Assembly (NCBI GenBank): GCA_016785225.1
Contig: JAFBJZ010000512.1
Coordinates: forward strand, 7,849,001 to 7,913,000
Source of the DNA: Psettodes erumei
Lineage: Eukaryota; Chordata; Actinopteri; Pleuronectiformes; Psettodidae
Reading direction: 5' to 3'
Length of the DNA: 64,000 bases
This document shows positions 42,501 through 56,987 of this stretch, piece after piece. The position numbers and the translations under genes were made by a program. The first letter of the stretch is position 1; each line of letters begins with the position of its first letter. The notes under the pieces are model-generated. The model was not told the origin of the DNA. It saw only the letters and a program-made list of their open reading frames with translations, and searched no databases.

Positions 42501-45500
42501 GCAAACTGAAGAACTTGCTGTTGGGACACTTCATGCTTGAGACCAATATTTCTCAGAAAGGTTATCCATGAGGTGAGCAACAATGTCCCATTCTTTGGTT
42601 TTGACACTTGCTCAACTTTCTTGAAAAAGTCACTTGGTATGAATGATTTTGAAGGTAGCATAACTTCAAACACTTTAACTGTCTCATCATAGAAGAATTT
42701 GGTTGGCCGGAGTCTGTTGGAGTAGTCATAGATGAATGACAGTCCCTCCAGTTTCTCATAGAGCTGGTCTTTCATCTCACATGATTCTTCCATTGACAAC
42801 AGTCTGTCCTTCAAGTAGACAACATGTTCAACTTTGGCATCATAGGAAAGACTCTCAAACTTTGGCAGGAGATGTTGAAGGTAGATTTCTAAGTCATCAA
42901 TTGGCATACAGCCCAGGAAGGTGTACAGTTCCTTAAGCTGTGGACTATCAGCAAGAAAGGCAAAGGAGGCCGTGTGAGCCCATTTGTCTATGTCTGCAGT
43001 AGGAATGCTTTTTGCAAGGACATAGTTTGCCCCATAGTTTGCAATGCTGATGTATCTCCCACTGACTGATTTAAAACACGGGAGGAGTTTTAGGCTCTGT
43101 ACATCCTGCTGTGTGAGGTTAGCTAGGTTGCAGTTGAAATACAACAAAAGAGCCTCAAAGTCTTTGTCAGTCAGGTTTGCTGCTTTGAATGCATTTGTCT
43201 GGATCATGTACTCAACAGCTTTCAGGACACTTGATGGATTTTCAATGTTTGCTGTGTGATGAGCCAGAAAAGGCATGATAGGATTCTCTTTGACACAGAT
43301 TTTGTTCACTGCAAGCTGAATGCACCCTGCTTTCATTAAGGTGTGAAAGACTTTATCATTTTGGCCATGTGGAAATATAGCTATGTTCATCAAACTCAGA
43401 GGTAACAGTACATCATGCTCAGGGACAACTATCTTTTCTCTTGCCATGAATTTGATTCCAGGTAGCAAAGCCCAGTCTTTGAGAATGTCAAGCACCGTGT
43501 CAAAACTGGGTTTGATGTCTGCCTGATCCTCCTTCACAGCGACATTCTCGCTGATGAAGTGCCACACATTCTTCAGCCAAGATTCACTTGCAAATGTGTC
43601 TCTCCACTTTACAGGAATCCTTGTTCGATACTCTCTTGGAAGAACAGAACCCAGTAGGTCACCAAAGCTGCTGATGTCAAAAATCTTCGCAGCTCCTATC
43701 TTCAAGAGGATGCTGCTGTATCTGACGTACAATGAATTCATGAACATTTCTTTCCTCGATGAGATAAGTTCATGATGTGTTGTCAGGAACTTTGGTCTTT
43801 TGGTATCAAATACCTGAAGCATGTTATCCATTGTTAACAACAGAGGCAAACCCTCAAGTCTGACCTCATCCACTTCTATGTCCTTGAAGCAGTAATCAAA
43901 CAGAAGTTTAAGATTATGAACTAGCTTGTAGCTGGACTGTTGGAGACGGCAGGGTAGTTTTCCTACATGGCAAGATGTGTCTGGTGATGAGAAAGTTTGA
44001 AGAAAATTGCGAACATCCTCTGGTGTTACATAACTGACTGGTATCCCTGCATCCTCCAAACAGAAGTAGAGATTTGCTGTCTCATCACAGCTGTGAACCA
44101 GGTTGAACCCAATATCCAGAAGCAAGGTTTTTAGCCTGTACACATTTTCTGCCACAGACTTTCTTGAAGTGATGTTGTATTCTGTGTTTTTCAAGTGCTG
44201 AAGCTCATCTTGTAGCAGATTGTCAAAAAAGGCTCTGCCTTTGTTTGCTGTGGATGTATTCACCCATGAAATATAAATGACAGAATGCATATCAGAGTTC
44301 TCAATTTGTGCTGCTCTGACTACAGGAAGCAGGCGCTTCAGGTCAGCATGGATACAGTTATAGACTGCTTTGACCAGGCAGTACCAGTCTGGCTGTATAT
44401 CAAGTCTATTGACTGGGAAGAAGAACAGATATTTCCGCAGTGTATCTTTAACCACATGAAGTGGTGTTCCTTGTAGTACGGTCATGGTGGGATCAGGACC
44501 TGGGAAGTATCGGCGCTTCAGCTGAATCAGCAGTTCCACGAAGGCAGGGGCTATCAGTGACGTCATCAAATTGTTATTCCAGTCACTTCTTACTCCTACT
44601 CCATTATCATCTCGCCATAGGTTTCTTCTAGCTGAGTCTAGAGCAAAATGCCCATTGACATGAAAAGGCAAGCCAGTCTCCAGTGAAAGGGGTAGAAAAC
44701 AGAAGGCTCTGTGAGGTTTTTTGTAGTTGTGGCTTACACATGCAGCTACCCCTCCACGAGGGAATAAAGTTATGTCTTCATTTTTGTGAGCTGAGATCAC
44801 ACTTTTTGAGACATTTTCAATGTTAGGGAAGCCAGACCGGTTGCAGATCATCCATGTGGTCAAATTTCCATCACTGTCCTCTATGTCCATTGTGTAGGTT
44901 ATCTGTTGGACTGGAATAGCTGTGAGCTGCTTCTTTTTGGTTACACTATCAATGACTGAGGCGTGAAACTGTTTGCGTTTTAACCTATCACCATCTGTTA
45001 TTTTGGCGGTTACTGAGTAGAGCACTTTTAGTTCTCCAGATGCATTATCAATTTCACAGATTGATATTTTCTCCATATGGTTGAGGAACATCAGAAGCTC
45101 TGCACCATCAGTTTTCAGCTTATCCAGAAGGTTTTGTACCATTCTGTCTGATGCAGGGACTGAACTGATCTCTGAGGTCTTTGCCATATCTGTAGAGCGT
45201 ATGGGGAATCTGAACATTGTGCTGCGTTCTAACTTAAAATGAGCTCCTAGGTAAAGATTTAAAACATCTGAAAACTGAGATCTGAAGTCAGAGTCCAAGT
45301 CTCTAAACATTCTTCCAGGACTTACAGATGTAGCCCCGGGTGCATACTGTGCGTGAGGATCAAAGATACAAAGAATGTCATTATTTGAGATGAAGGATGG
45401 GCAATCAGTGATGTGATAGACAGAGTTGAATCCTATACCATACTGACCAGTTTTGCCTGGGTTGGCCTCTTTTGTTCCTCTTCCAAGGTTCTGTATACCT

Positions 45501-48500
45501 CTGATATCATCTTCAGTGAAAGGCTGGTTGTTATATACACAGAGTGAAGGGCCTTGCATTGGGACCCATTTATCATCAAATATTCTGTCTGTGGGGTGTG
45601 TCCTTGGATCAAAAACAAAGTAAATTTCAGTGGCTTTGGCATCATCAGCATTTTGAAGCAGTTCTTTTAGCATTTCTTTTTCTGATGGATAAGCATTGAG
45701 AATGCTTTTAATTCTGCTTGTGAGTTTTTCTTTCTGTCCAAACTCACTTCCAAGTGGAGTGAAGCAGACATTCGAGGCATACCTCTCCAAAGCTTTGTGA
45801 CGTTTTGGGACTGCTCCTAATTTCACAGCAACCTCTCTTGGAATATCACCATGACAGTATTTCACAGAAGAGTCTCTGACTTTGATCCATGGGCAATCAT
45901 TGTAGCATAGTGATTTTGATTGCAGCAATGTCAGATTGGATTCAGGTAACAGAATCCCACCATAATTCGCTCGGCAGTATTCTTGGTTCTTGTCTCGTAT
46001 CAAGCTCCATATCCCTTCACTTATAATTCTACGACACAACTGGAAGTTATCTTCAGTGAGTGCCTTTCGCCCACAATCCTGCTTGACAGTTTCAAGAACT
46101 CCTGAGAAATCCTCAACTGTAAAGCTTGGCTGTACCCCAACATTTTCAAAGAGCTCGCGACAGCTATTTCTGTATTTGTTGGGAAGCTGATAAAGATGTG
46201 GAGCTGCATCAAAATTTAGATGGAATGCAACTTTGGAGGGATTGACATATGTATTCTCCACCAGGATGGAGTTAAACGCTTTTAGTTCCTCAGTTATTTG
46301 TCCTTTTGCATTCTCATCCTGTAGCATTTCTTCATGTAGATATTTGTAACAGGCATTTGTTATGTTTTCCTGATACAGCGTGACACCATCAAAAGATTGA
46401 GACAGTTTCTTGAGCTGACTGATGACCAGTCCCACTGAGGGCTTTCTGATTAAACTGAGACAGTCTTTTACAGCCAATGACATTGCACCACAACCTTTGA
46501 AAGATGGAGAATTCTCATTCAGGATTGGCTTCATTAGACACACAGTGTCCTGATGTTCAGTTGTGAAGAGTTCTTTTGCAGAGAACATTGTTGTTGGGGA
46601 AAAGTTGTTCCCATGCCATGGTAGTGAGAACCCTGCAGGTCTTGTCAGAAATGGAAGGAACTTGATGTTTTGCAGCTTTTCTAAGAGCTCAGGTGCTGCT
46701 GCATCTCTCATCTTCAGTTTCTCATCAATGAGACTGAGTAGGATACTGCTACGAAAACATGCAGCTGTGTGGTCACTTTCATTAAGATGAATAACAGATT
46801 GAGCTCGTTCAATCAGATCCTCCCATGACAGATCGTCTTTCACCATGCCTAATTGCACTAGCTTCACTAAACACACAGGGTTTAGATAGTCTTTAGAAGT
46901 CCCTTCGGGAAATCTTCCATCATCAGTGCTGTAGAGTTTCGCAACTCTTCCCTCTGGGTGAATGAGTCGGGAAGGCAAAACCAGTTCTTTATTCGGGCCA
47001 GAGCACGGGATACAAGGAGTTACCCTGAGGATTGATGCAAAATCTTCCATTCTTTCATTCAAGACATAATGCATCAGGGGATCTCTAAGCTCTCTGTCGA
47101 TTTCCTGGATATGAGGGAAAAAGACATCTGAAAAGAATTGCTTCTCTGTCAGTGTGTTTTCCATCAGCTTCCCTTTACATCCAGCATCATCAAATCCCTC
47201 CTTCACCCAGTCAGGCAGCTCAACAGCACAGAGGTTTTGCGAGCCACTCTTTTTGAGGTATTTCAAGAATATCTTGAAAGCAGGAGGACCAATGTCTGCC
47301 CTACAGAGTAAGGCATCATCCAGGAATCTGACATATTTGATTGACACCCAGGTTTTACCATCTGAGAAAACCTTTGCATGCTCACTGTCACCTCCTTTGG
47401 CTATTTCTTGATAGACACCCTGGCTGATAAGTGTGAAGTCATCATGTACCTGACTTGGATCTGGCCATGCTGCATAATAGCTGTAGTCAAGCAGTTCTCC
47501 ATTTTCAGCCATTGATCGTAGCATTGTGAGTGCTGCCAAATAGGCCTGGACAATGACATGTCTCATGAACACAGAATTCCACTGTCCTTTGGTGTCAGTC
47601 TTCCAGATCTCTTTGCGGTTGGAAGTCACAGCGAAACAGCCGTTAATATGGACTGGCAGGCCTGTTTTGATTCTGAGAGGTAAGTAACAAAACACCTCTC
47701 CAATTGGTGTTGCACTTGTCTTTACTGTCCATTTGCGATTCTCTTCCTCTGAGAGAAGAACAGCCACTCCTCCACAAGGCACTAGTCCAAGTCTTTTTCC
47801 ACTATCACTGAGGGAAAACTTGAGTGCTTCAGTTACATCCATGCATGAACAAATGAGCCAGTTGGTGACCTCAACTGCCTTTTGGGGCATTTCATCTGTG
47901 AGTCTCCTTGTCTGAACTCCTTTGGCAGCCATCTCAAAGTACTGGTTTGGATCTTCCTCTGAACCTCTAAAGAGTGGGGAGTGAAGATCAACAATTCGTT
48001 TGAACACATTATGAAACTCCTCTACCATGATCCGTATGATGCAACCAGACTTGGGAACATCAGCAGGTACCTTGTTGGTGCTGGCCACTTTCTTCATTAC
48101 CTTTGCAGCTGATTTTAGGATACTCAGAGGTCCATATGAGGCTTTGGATGACCAAACACTTTTGTTGATGGTCACAACATCTTGTGCTCCTGCTGGATTT
48201 GGTTCTTCATATTTCAGGTATTTCAAGACCATACTTCCAACGTGCTGCGTAAACAGAATGAACCGATGGCCACATATGCTGAACTCATCAACCAGGGAGT
48301 AGATATCTGTGGTGTTGTAGTAAAGACTACTGATTTCACTTAGAGAGGCTTCCTGCTCTGTTCTGAATGGGAGTCTAAACAGTGTACCATTGTATTTGTA
48401 TGGGGAGTCTTGAGCTAATGGTAGCTGGCAATTGAAAACATTAATGAAAGGTTTGAACTGGTTGGGGAATTTCCTCAGCCTTTTCTGTTGCTTGCTCCAG

Positions 48501-51123
48501 TTAATTTTGATCCCTGGATTAGACCTGTCTCTAATGTGCTTGCTAATGTGATTGATGTTTGGATCAAACATGATCATGAACTCTCTGCTCATTATGATAG
48601 GAATATCAGTGATGTGATAAACTGAGTTGAAGCCCAAGCCAAACTTGCCAACTTTGTCTGCTTCACATCTCTTCACTGATCCGCCCAGCCTTGTGATGTT
48701 CAGAAAGTCTGTGTCTGAGAATACAGAGTTGTTGAAAGACCACAAGGAGGGCCCATGGCAAACAATCATGCCGGGGTCAAGGAGATTCTCTCGAATGTCA
48801 GTGTTTTTTCTCATATCAATGAGGAAACTGCACTCTGTTGCACTTGCATCATCAGCATTTTGGAGGAGCTCTTTAAAAATGTCTGCTACAGATGGATATT
48901 CCTCCAAGATGTTCTTTATTCTTACTGTTAGAGGTTCTCGTTGGCCTGATTGTTCAAAGCCAAGATTCTCTGGGTTTATCAGCCTTGTGCTCAAACATGG
49001 TACTTTCAGCCACTCTGCGGTCTTCATGGGGATATCATCATGAACTAATATAATGGGCTCCGATGCATCTTCAAGTAAGTCATTTAAATCATCAACCTTG
49101 ATGTCACAGTAGGTGCATTCATGAATGGGCTTCATGGATAATTTGCTTGGGTCCTTGTAACAAAGAATCGGAACATGCATGTTGGTATCTACAGTTATTT
49201 GATTGTTGTACAGCCATCTCAGGATATTGGTCAAAAGAAGGATGTCTCGTTTGCTTTCCTCCTTGGTAAACTCTCCTTCACATGTTTGTTGGATGACGCT
49301 GATGACTTCAAACACATGGCTTGGAACAACCTCTTCAACTGAGCCACAAAACTTGAAAAGCTTATGAAACTTTCTAATTGTCTTTGGCAGGGAGTACAGG
49401 TAAGGCTGCAAGTCTAGATCAGGCAGGGGTTTTAGGACCGTTTGGCAGGGGGATGAGAATGTTTTCCCCGTCCACACCCAATCAAAAGGCAATGATTTCA
49501 TTGCTTCTCTTGCATCCTCAAGATGAGCCTGCATGAAGGCGTAAATCTCAAACAAGATCTGCTGGAACTGATACCAATCCTCTGTGGTGAATGCTTGAGA
49601 TTTATGCCAGTCATTCACTGCTTTCAGATGCTGCAATACTTGATCCACCTGTGGCTCAACAGTTAGCTTCAGTGCCTTCTTCATACCTGCAGATGTGTGC
49701 TCCACCAGTGGTACTGAAGATCCCACAATCACTGCGTGGGATATGTCACACATCTCAGACAAAGAGCAAATATTGAGAGTATCTCCAATCCAGGCAAGGG
49801 ATTTAGGATACGTTGGAGGTCTTTCTTTGCATACGGGGACCCATTTCAGTTTTAGCAATGATGTCTGAGCATCAACTGATTTTACCAGCTTGGTTTGTCT
49901 GTTAAGTATCTGCAGGAGTGTTTTTGCCTTTTTGATTATGAAGTCCCACTTGGGTTCATCACTGCTTTGTAACTCCTCTATCTTCTTTGCCACATGGAGT
50001 ACATCTTTTTCACTAAGTTGTACTTCATTTCTTAATCCCAGTTGTCTTAGTGAATGAAGAATATCAGGGGTAGAGGTGAATGTAGTTGTTGGAAACCTGG
50101 TTTTCTCTTCCATGTAGAACAGATTCTGTAGAATCTCCAGCTCAGGATCAAAAAGATCTGAGGCTTTGACTGACTTTCCACAAGGAAGGTGAATAAATTT
50201 AAGAGCAGAAAGCCATCCAATCACAGATGAGTTTTCATTCTTTAGAAATGCCAGATGTTTAAGTGCCCACAGCATGATGTGTATAATCTCATCTGTTGTG
50301 TAGAACCCCCTCTCAATATCCTGAATAATAATCTTCAAACATTCTGTTGTTTTGACCTGTTCTACATTTAGCATCTTGATGAGACGGATTGATTCCTCAT
50401 CACAGCAACCCACAAGATTTACAGATAATTTCACGTCTGGTGGATACTTGGCTCTATGATGCAAAGCTCTAGCTCCTCTCAGTGATGTAAACACTGTGGT
50501 ACCTTCAGGGCAGGTCCCAACTTTCTCAAAGATGGAAAGTTCAAGGAGGGTATGCTTTTCCTTTTCTGTAACATCAGACAGTCCTGCAAGAAAGTTTCTT
50601 AGTGCAATCTTCTCTTTGGCTGAGAAATTAGAAACTAGGCTGGACAATCGTTTCATTGCCAGTCTATCCATAATTTGCAGGAGCATACTAGGAGAGGAAT
50701 GATGGATGTAATTCTTTAGCAGAGGGTGCTGCAAACATGAATCCAGCTTTTTTATCACTACTCCTCCAAGCTTTTCCATGATGCCCAGAAGGTTTTCCGA
50801 GAGTGGTGCTTCTTCCTCATGCACAAGAATTATGGGGGATGGAGTTTTTAGACGCAGAAGTTTAACTGTGTCCATGCTTTCGTCAAGTGGCACAAGTGGG
50901 ATCAAAGGCATGTCTTCAAAGGTACTTAGGTTATCTGCAAAGTTTATATAGAGATGCTTCCAAATAATCTTCAGCCAGGAAAATGTAGGATGCTTCAACT
51001 CTCTGTTTCCAGGTTCCCACTGGACAATGAAGTCTCTAGTTGGCCAGGCTGTTGATAGGATCTCTTTAATGAGTCGAGCTGATCGCTCAGGGTTCAGCAC
51101 TTGCAGCTGAGTGCAGGGTCTTC
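39572..51123 (-). other. sacs: Giant 11.55 kb terminal coding exon of sacs
   Basis: One exon carries about 84% of the coding sequence: residues from GRPCTQLQVLNPER (about 730) to the C-terminus VQQKI. Its acceptor is ATACAG|GAAGACCC (exon base 51123). The GTG that could be taken as a start at 51100 is internal: the frame continues upstream to the splice site and on to exon 53117-53208. It encodes sacsin repeats 2 and 3, the XPCB-like region, the DnaJ domain (about 40200-40400) and the HEPN domain (about 39590-39960). Confidence 0.95.
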
Positions 51124-54100
51124 CTGTATAAATATGGAATGAAATGGAAAAAGGATATTAGCCTTAGTTCTTTTTATATAAGTTAGTAAATGCTACATTT
51201 CAAAACTGAGAGTTTGTTGTTATAATTTCATTATGCAGTAACTAACAAACATTAATTCAGAAAAACACAAGCCTTTTCACAAATAGTGTGAAGAAGAATA
51301 GGAGAAGGAAGAAAAGAAAAGGCGCAACAAGCTTTTTGTCAAGACACGTCATGTCAAGTAAGCTGTAGAACAGATGATGGAAACTTCTCTTCTTCAGAAA
51401 TCAACATAAACCTTCCAACAAATATAAAACTTTCTTGGCTCTCATTAGTCTTTATTATGCTACCATTCTCAACCTGGCAGAACAGCATGTGTTTTGGAAA
51501 AAGTCAAATTCTTTTAACATCCACTAAATTTATTATTTTCTAAATGATTTAGAGAGCAACACTGCACTAACAGTAAGTACAAATAATAAGTATGTTCATA
51601 CTCAACATATAAACCTTACAGCAATATTGCAGCACATTGCTGGTGCAAACACACTTGCATAAAGCATGTTATGTACACACGCACAGTTTGTTAAATTTAA
51701 ACCAAAATCCCATGTCTTTGGCCCACTCAGAATTTCAGTGCAGGGAAAATCATTTTGAAAGAGAACTAGTAAAACACTGCAAGTAGTAAAGTGCACCATG
51801 AATCCTGTAAGAAATAAGTCAGAAAGATGATGAGTTAATGTGTTTTACCAGGATAGAATTGATTTGTTGTTGTTTATTTTAATACTCATATCCATGGGAC
51901 TTCTCTGACTGCAGCAATCATGGTGCTCTTTCACAGCCATGCATTAGTTTAGGTATTAGTAAAAAGGTTTCATATTTTACACACTTTGAAATACCTACCT
52001 GAGCACCCCCAAAGATACTGTTGCACTGCAATTCAAGTGATTTTAGAAACATTTTAGAGATAAGGAATGAATTTTATACTTTATCTAAATAAAAATAGTT
52101 TTATACAAATTACCTATTTGTATTCATTGAAAAATAAAAAAAACTTAAAAATAAAAAATAGGCCTTTTTCCACTGCAGAAATGTTGTCTTAGGTATAACA
52201 CAACATTAATGATGGCCGTGTTCCACTGTTGCATGTGACTGAGTGATAATAAGATTGGGGGAGATGGGAAGTCAGCTGATACAATTGGATCTGGATAGTG
52301 CAATTGTAACATCATCAGTTGGGGTGGGGCCAGAGTGTGCAGCAGAATAAAGATTTCTAATGGATGCAGAATGCTAATGAATGTTAAGCCACTGGAGACA
52401 GTATAAAATACAATAATGCACAATAATCTAGTAAGTAAAGTAGTAATGCTACACCTTCTTTTTAAAAAAATCAACATTCAGATAAAAATTAATAGGAAAA
52501 GCAAGGCTTGACAGAAAAAAGGGGAAACATTCCACCTTCTTATGCTGAATTACAATGTGCTCTGTGTCATTGATTGTGTTACTCAGCATATTTCCTCTGT
52601 CTGGCTCGCAGCCCTCGTCATGATCACGGCTGAGTAATCAGATGATGATGATGATGATGAATCATGAATCAAGTGGAATGTGTGACACAAAAACAACTCT
52701 TCCATGAAACAGCAGTCTCTCAACAGTCTCTCACTCCTACATTATCTATCAGCGGTGTTCCAGATTTGCTGCCATGTTGGCACTGCAGGATTTAGGTGAC
52801 ACAGCATTACTGCAATATGGTTGAAACCACATAGACATCACAGGGGCTGTGGGGATTTTTCAGGGTTTCAGTTTGAGATATAATTCCATCAGACATCTTA
52901 AATGTTACACTCTAAATTATACTTTTCATAGTTCTTTAAACAGACCTCAGAGTAAATCCACAGACGTCAGTTCCTATTGTTGAGCTTGCATATGTATCTG
53001 CCACATATTTTACAATGTAAGTCTACTGGTCACTGTTTGGGACCATGGATATTGATACATACATGTACAGTATGTATGTGGAGGAGATCACATGTAAATG
53101 AAATGTATTACATTACCTCTGGTTTTGGCTGCTTTCTTCAAACTGTCCATTACTGAGGGTTTAATGCTCTCCAACATAAAGCGACCTTCAAGTCCTGGAT
53201 ACAGAGACCTTAGAACAAAGCAGAAGGACGAGTGCACCTGTTTAAAATCACTTCATGAGTTTAAGATAAATATAATATGAATAATGATACAATTTAACTA
53301 TATCTCTACCTCGGGTAGTCCTCAGATGCAATGTAAATGACATCCTTCTCATTGACAGAAGACGAAAATGTTGTAAATGTCTCATCTTGCAGTGGCAGGA
53401 GCTCCAGACCTATAAGGTCACCGTAATTGGCATCAGTGAGTACAAACTCCAGCAGCTGCAGCTTCTCCTGTGATGGTCCATTGTGTTTGTACTTCCTGAT
53501 TATCTGCCGCAACGAAGATGGAGTCACTTTCCTCACTTCAGTGGACTCGGGCACATAAGCAGCCAAGACACAGTCCACGGCAGCAGGCACTTTTGCTACC
53601 TGCACTCCTGAGCTTTGGAGGTAGTTGATCACAGTCTCTGAAATGTCCTCCTCTGTGTCCAGCTCTGAGAACACAGCCTGGTCCACCCGAATCCAACTCT
53701 CACTGAGGGAATAGATGACTTCCTGCTGCAGCAGGTCATGAAACAGCGGCTGAAGAATAGGTTTCCAGCGGGACTTGACCTGCCTAGGATCTGGCCAGGC
53801 CTCATAGGTCCCTGAAGGGGACAATGGAAAGTCTTGGTCCTTTTTTGTCTGTACCCTTTTTAAAGTCTCAGTGATGAGTGTGAAGTAAGCCCTGGGGATA
53901 ACAGTTATTATGAGCAGCTCATTCCACAAGGCTGCTGGATCCCTCCATTGGTCCACTTCCCGCCACTTGATACTCCTACGGTTGTCTGTGAGACCAAAGA
54001 AGCCACTGACATGAACTGGAAGCCCTGTCTCACTCTCCTCCCCAGGTGGTAGAGGGAGGAAGCAAAAAGCCCGCCCTGAGAAACCAGATGTTGCACCTAT

Positions 54101-56953
54101 GTTCTCTCTGTTTATCAGAGTAAGAGGCAGGGCAATGCCAATGGTGGGCATGAACTTCAAATCATCAGCAAGAGAGTCCAACTCAGCGCACATTCCTCTG
54201 CCCCCAACTCCATTACAAACCAGCCAAGTTGTTCTCTGAGTCTCTTTAGTTGTTTCATCCTGAGTGTCTATGTTGACTTGGTAAGTGACGCATGTGATGG
54301 TTGAGCTGGGAACACCATTGCTGTAGCTATCTATTGCCTGACCTAGAGTCTTCAGTGCATTTGGTCTTTCTACCTTATTATCTGTATTTTCTGTCGCTGT
54401 AACCTGAAACAACATGCGCTCTGTACCGTCGGACTCACGCACATGCAGGGAGATCTTCTGAACACTCTTGAGGAAGAGGAGCACAGTGTCTGCATCGGCT
54501 TTGAAAGATTCAAAGAGCTCCAACACCTTTTCTTTGTTGTAAATGTTGCAACTGAGCTGGGAGGGTTTCATGCGCAGCGGGAAGCGGAACAGTGTTCCAG
54601 GAAAACTGCCGTCCTTGATGGTTTTCTCAGAGCTCCCAAATATTCCAGTGTAGGGAGCAAACTGGTCAGCCAGTTCAGTGATCTCCTTAATGTCTGTTTT
54701 CAAATTCCAACACTGTCCGGATTCATTCACTCCAAACAGAGTCTGATGTGGGTCCAACATTGCAATCTGGTCTCCACTGAATATACTGGGTACATCTAAG
54801 ACATTGAGAAGAAAAACATCAATAAAAATTGTTAATATCACTGTTTTCTCTCACTAATTGTTTTCACTGAGAGCCAAACTGTCTTTTACAGGAACGCCTT
54901 GATCGCAGTGACAAACATCGACACCTGGAAGTACAGCCACAGCCTGACCTGCTGGCCACCAAGCAGCTGTACTGGGGCAGGACAAGCACCACTTTTCCAC
55001 TTTTCCCTCCGAAATGTAAGTTTATGCTTTTATTAGTAGAAATGTACACATCTGATGTTTTTATTCAATATCAAAAATAGCTTCCTTTCAAGCAGAAATT
55101 ACAATGAACATTTCAGAACAATCCCCACCTGTGATATGGTACACAGAGTTGAAGCCAATCCCAAATCGTCCTACTTTCAGAGGATCCTCTCTCTTCCTGC
55201 TCCTTGCAATCTCCTGAATCCCGTTCCAGTCTTCCACAGTGAACACAGCATCATTGTAGACATACAGAGCTGTCCCTGCAATACGAGTGCAGTTATAATC
55301 AGATCAGATAAATAAGTTAAGAAAATCTAAGACCTTACTTATTCAGTAAGGATGATAGTACATGATTTGAATAATCCCTGAGACAAAATTGTCTTTTCCC
55401 TATACCCTGTTCCCAGGGAGGTCGGAGCAGAGGATCAGCAACACAACAGCTGCGCAGCAATACTTAAGCAGGACAGAACGTATGCCCTCTGTTTACAGAA
55501 CGGTGTTGCTGATCACTGGGCTATCCTGCTTTGCTTAACTTATTACGGACTACTAACCTTGATGCTGAGCCATGTCAGGTGACCACAGTGATTCCACTCC
55601 ATACTCTGTCTCATCGTACATGAACTTGACCTCTGTGGCTCCAGCATCCTCAGCGTTTTGAATCAACTCCTTCAAAATATAACACAGCACATGCAAGGCA
55701 GGGCCTTTCCAGTGAAAGTGCACAATGACATCAGCTTATTTAGTGGATGCATTCATTCAAAAAGCCTTACAGTGAAATGAGAGCGTTATTCACACTTGTG
55801 GCTCCAGTGGGACTTGAACATGTCACACTAGCAATGTCATGGCAGTACAGTTGATGTCAGGAAGTAAAGCCAAAACAAAACTAGGCCCTTTGTTTCTGTA
55901 CCAGCTATTTTCTCATTCCAAATCCCATGAAAATGTATCTTTGTGATTGCCTGCACATAGCCTTTAGTGAGCTCACATTAACCAAAACAGAACAAAGGGA
56001 ACTCAGAATGAAATTGTACCAGATTCATTCCCTGTTTGTGTTAATCATATCAATGGTCAAATAATTCGCCAACAACCACGAACAGGCCTGGTGAGCTTTT
56101 GAACAAAATCTGCCTAGTAATGCCACAATTTAGCTTAGTCCATTAGAGTGTGGGGTTAAATAAGTGCATGCATTACAGAATTTCTATATGACTGTCGCCT
56201 GACACTTACCTTCAGAATCTGTCCACCTTCAGGATACCTTCTCAGAATATCTTTTAAAAATTCGACTAGTGGTGGTGTAGTCTGCCCAAACCTCCCTGCA
56301 AAAGCCAAGACATGCGAGCGTCACTTCACAGTAAGAATTGGTTAATCATAGAGATGCAGCGGTTTCAGTCCTACCTCCCCCTTTAAGGCCTCTTCCCTCC
56401 AGTGTGATAGATACTTCTGGGCTTCCTGTGGGCACCAAGGTCCCAATCTGCACGCTGTCATCCAGCTATAGTGTGTTGATATGGAGACACAGCATAACTT
56501 AACATATGATTTACATATGACAAGAAAGCGTTTTAACTTTAAAAAAAATTGTCGTGAATGTTCTTGTTTGTCACAAAGATTATTACAGAGAAAGAAGAGA
56601 AGAATGAGTGAAAATGCAATATGGAAATATACTGAAATGAAAGATCTCCAAAGAACTTGCTTTAGGAGACAATTACTAATCTGTGCATGTAAGAAAGATG
56701 AACAAAATGTCCTGTTTTATAACTCACTGCACTCATAAAACAGTTTGAGAGCCCTCCGGGAGTGACTGCCATTTTTAGAAGAATTATTGAACAGACTGAA
56801 GTTAACCCATCAATTCATACACCATCAGTCTCTCATCCTAACTACTGTTTTGTTTTGTTTTTTCGGGCAGGGTTTATTGCAAAAACAACTGCGATCGACA
56901 ATGTTTTGCATCTTACAGAATCAATGCAGCAGGGAGCCGGCACCAGGCCTGAC

Positions 56954-56987
<34 letters not shown>

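Noticed and set aside
39958..50702. Many shorter open frames on both strands across the giant sacs exon
   Set aside because: They are shadows of the sacsin frame; none resembles a protein and several share its codon pattern out of phase.
51098..51100. GTG as a start codon for a shorter sacsin
   Set aside because: The frame is open upstream to a splice acceptor and continues through exon 53117-53208 as in human sacsin.
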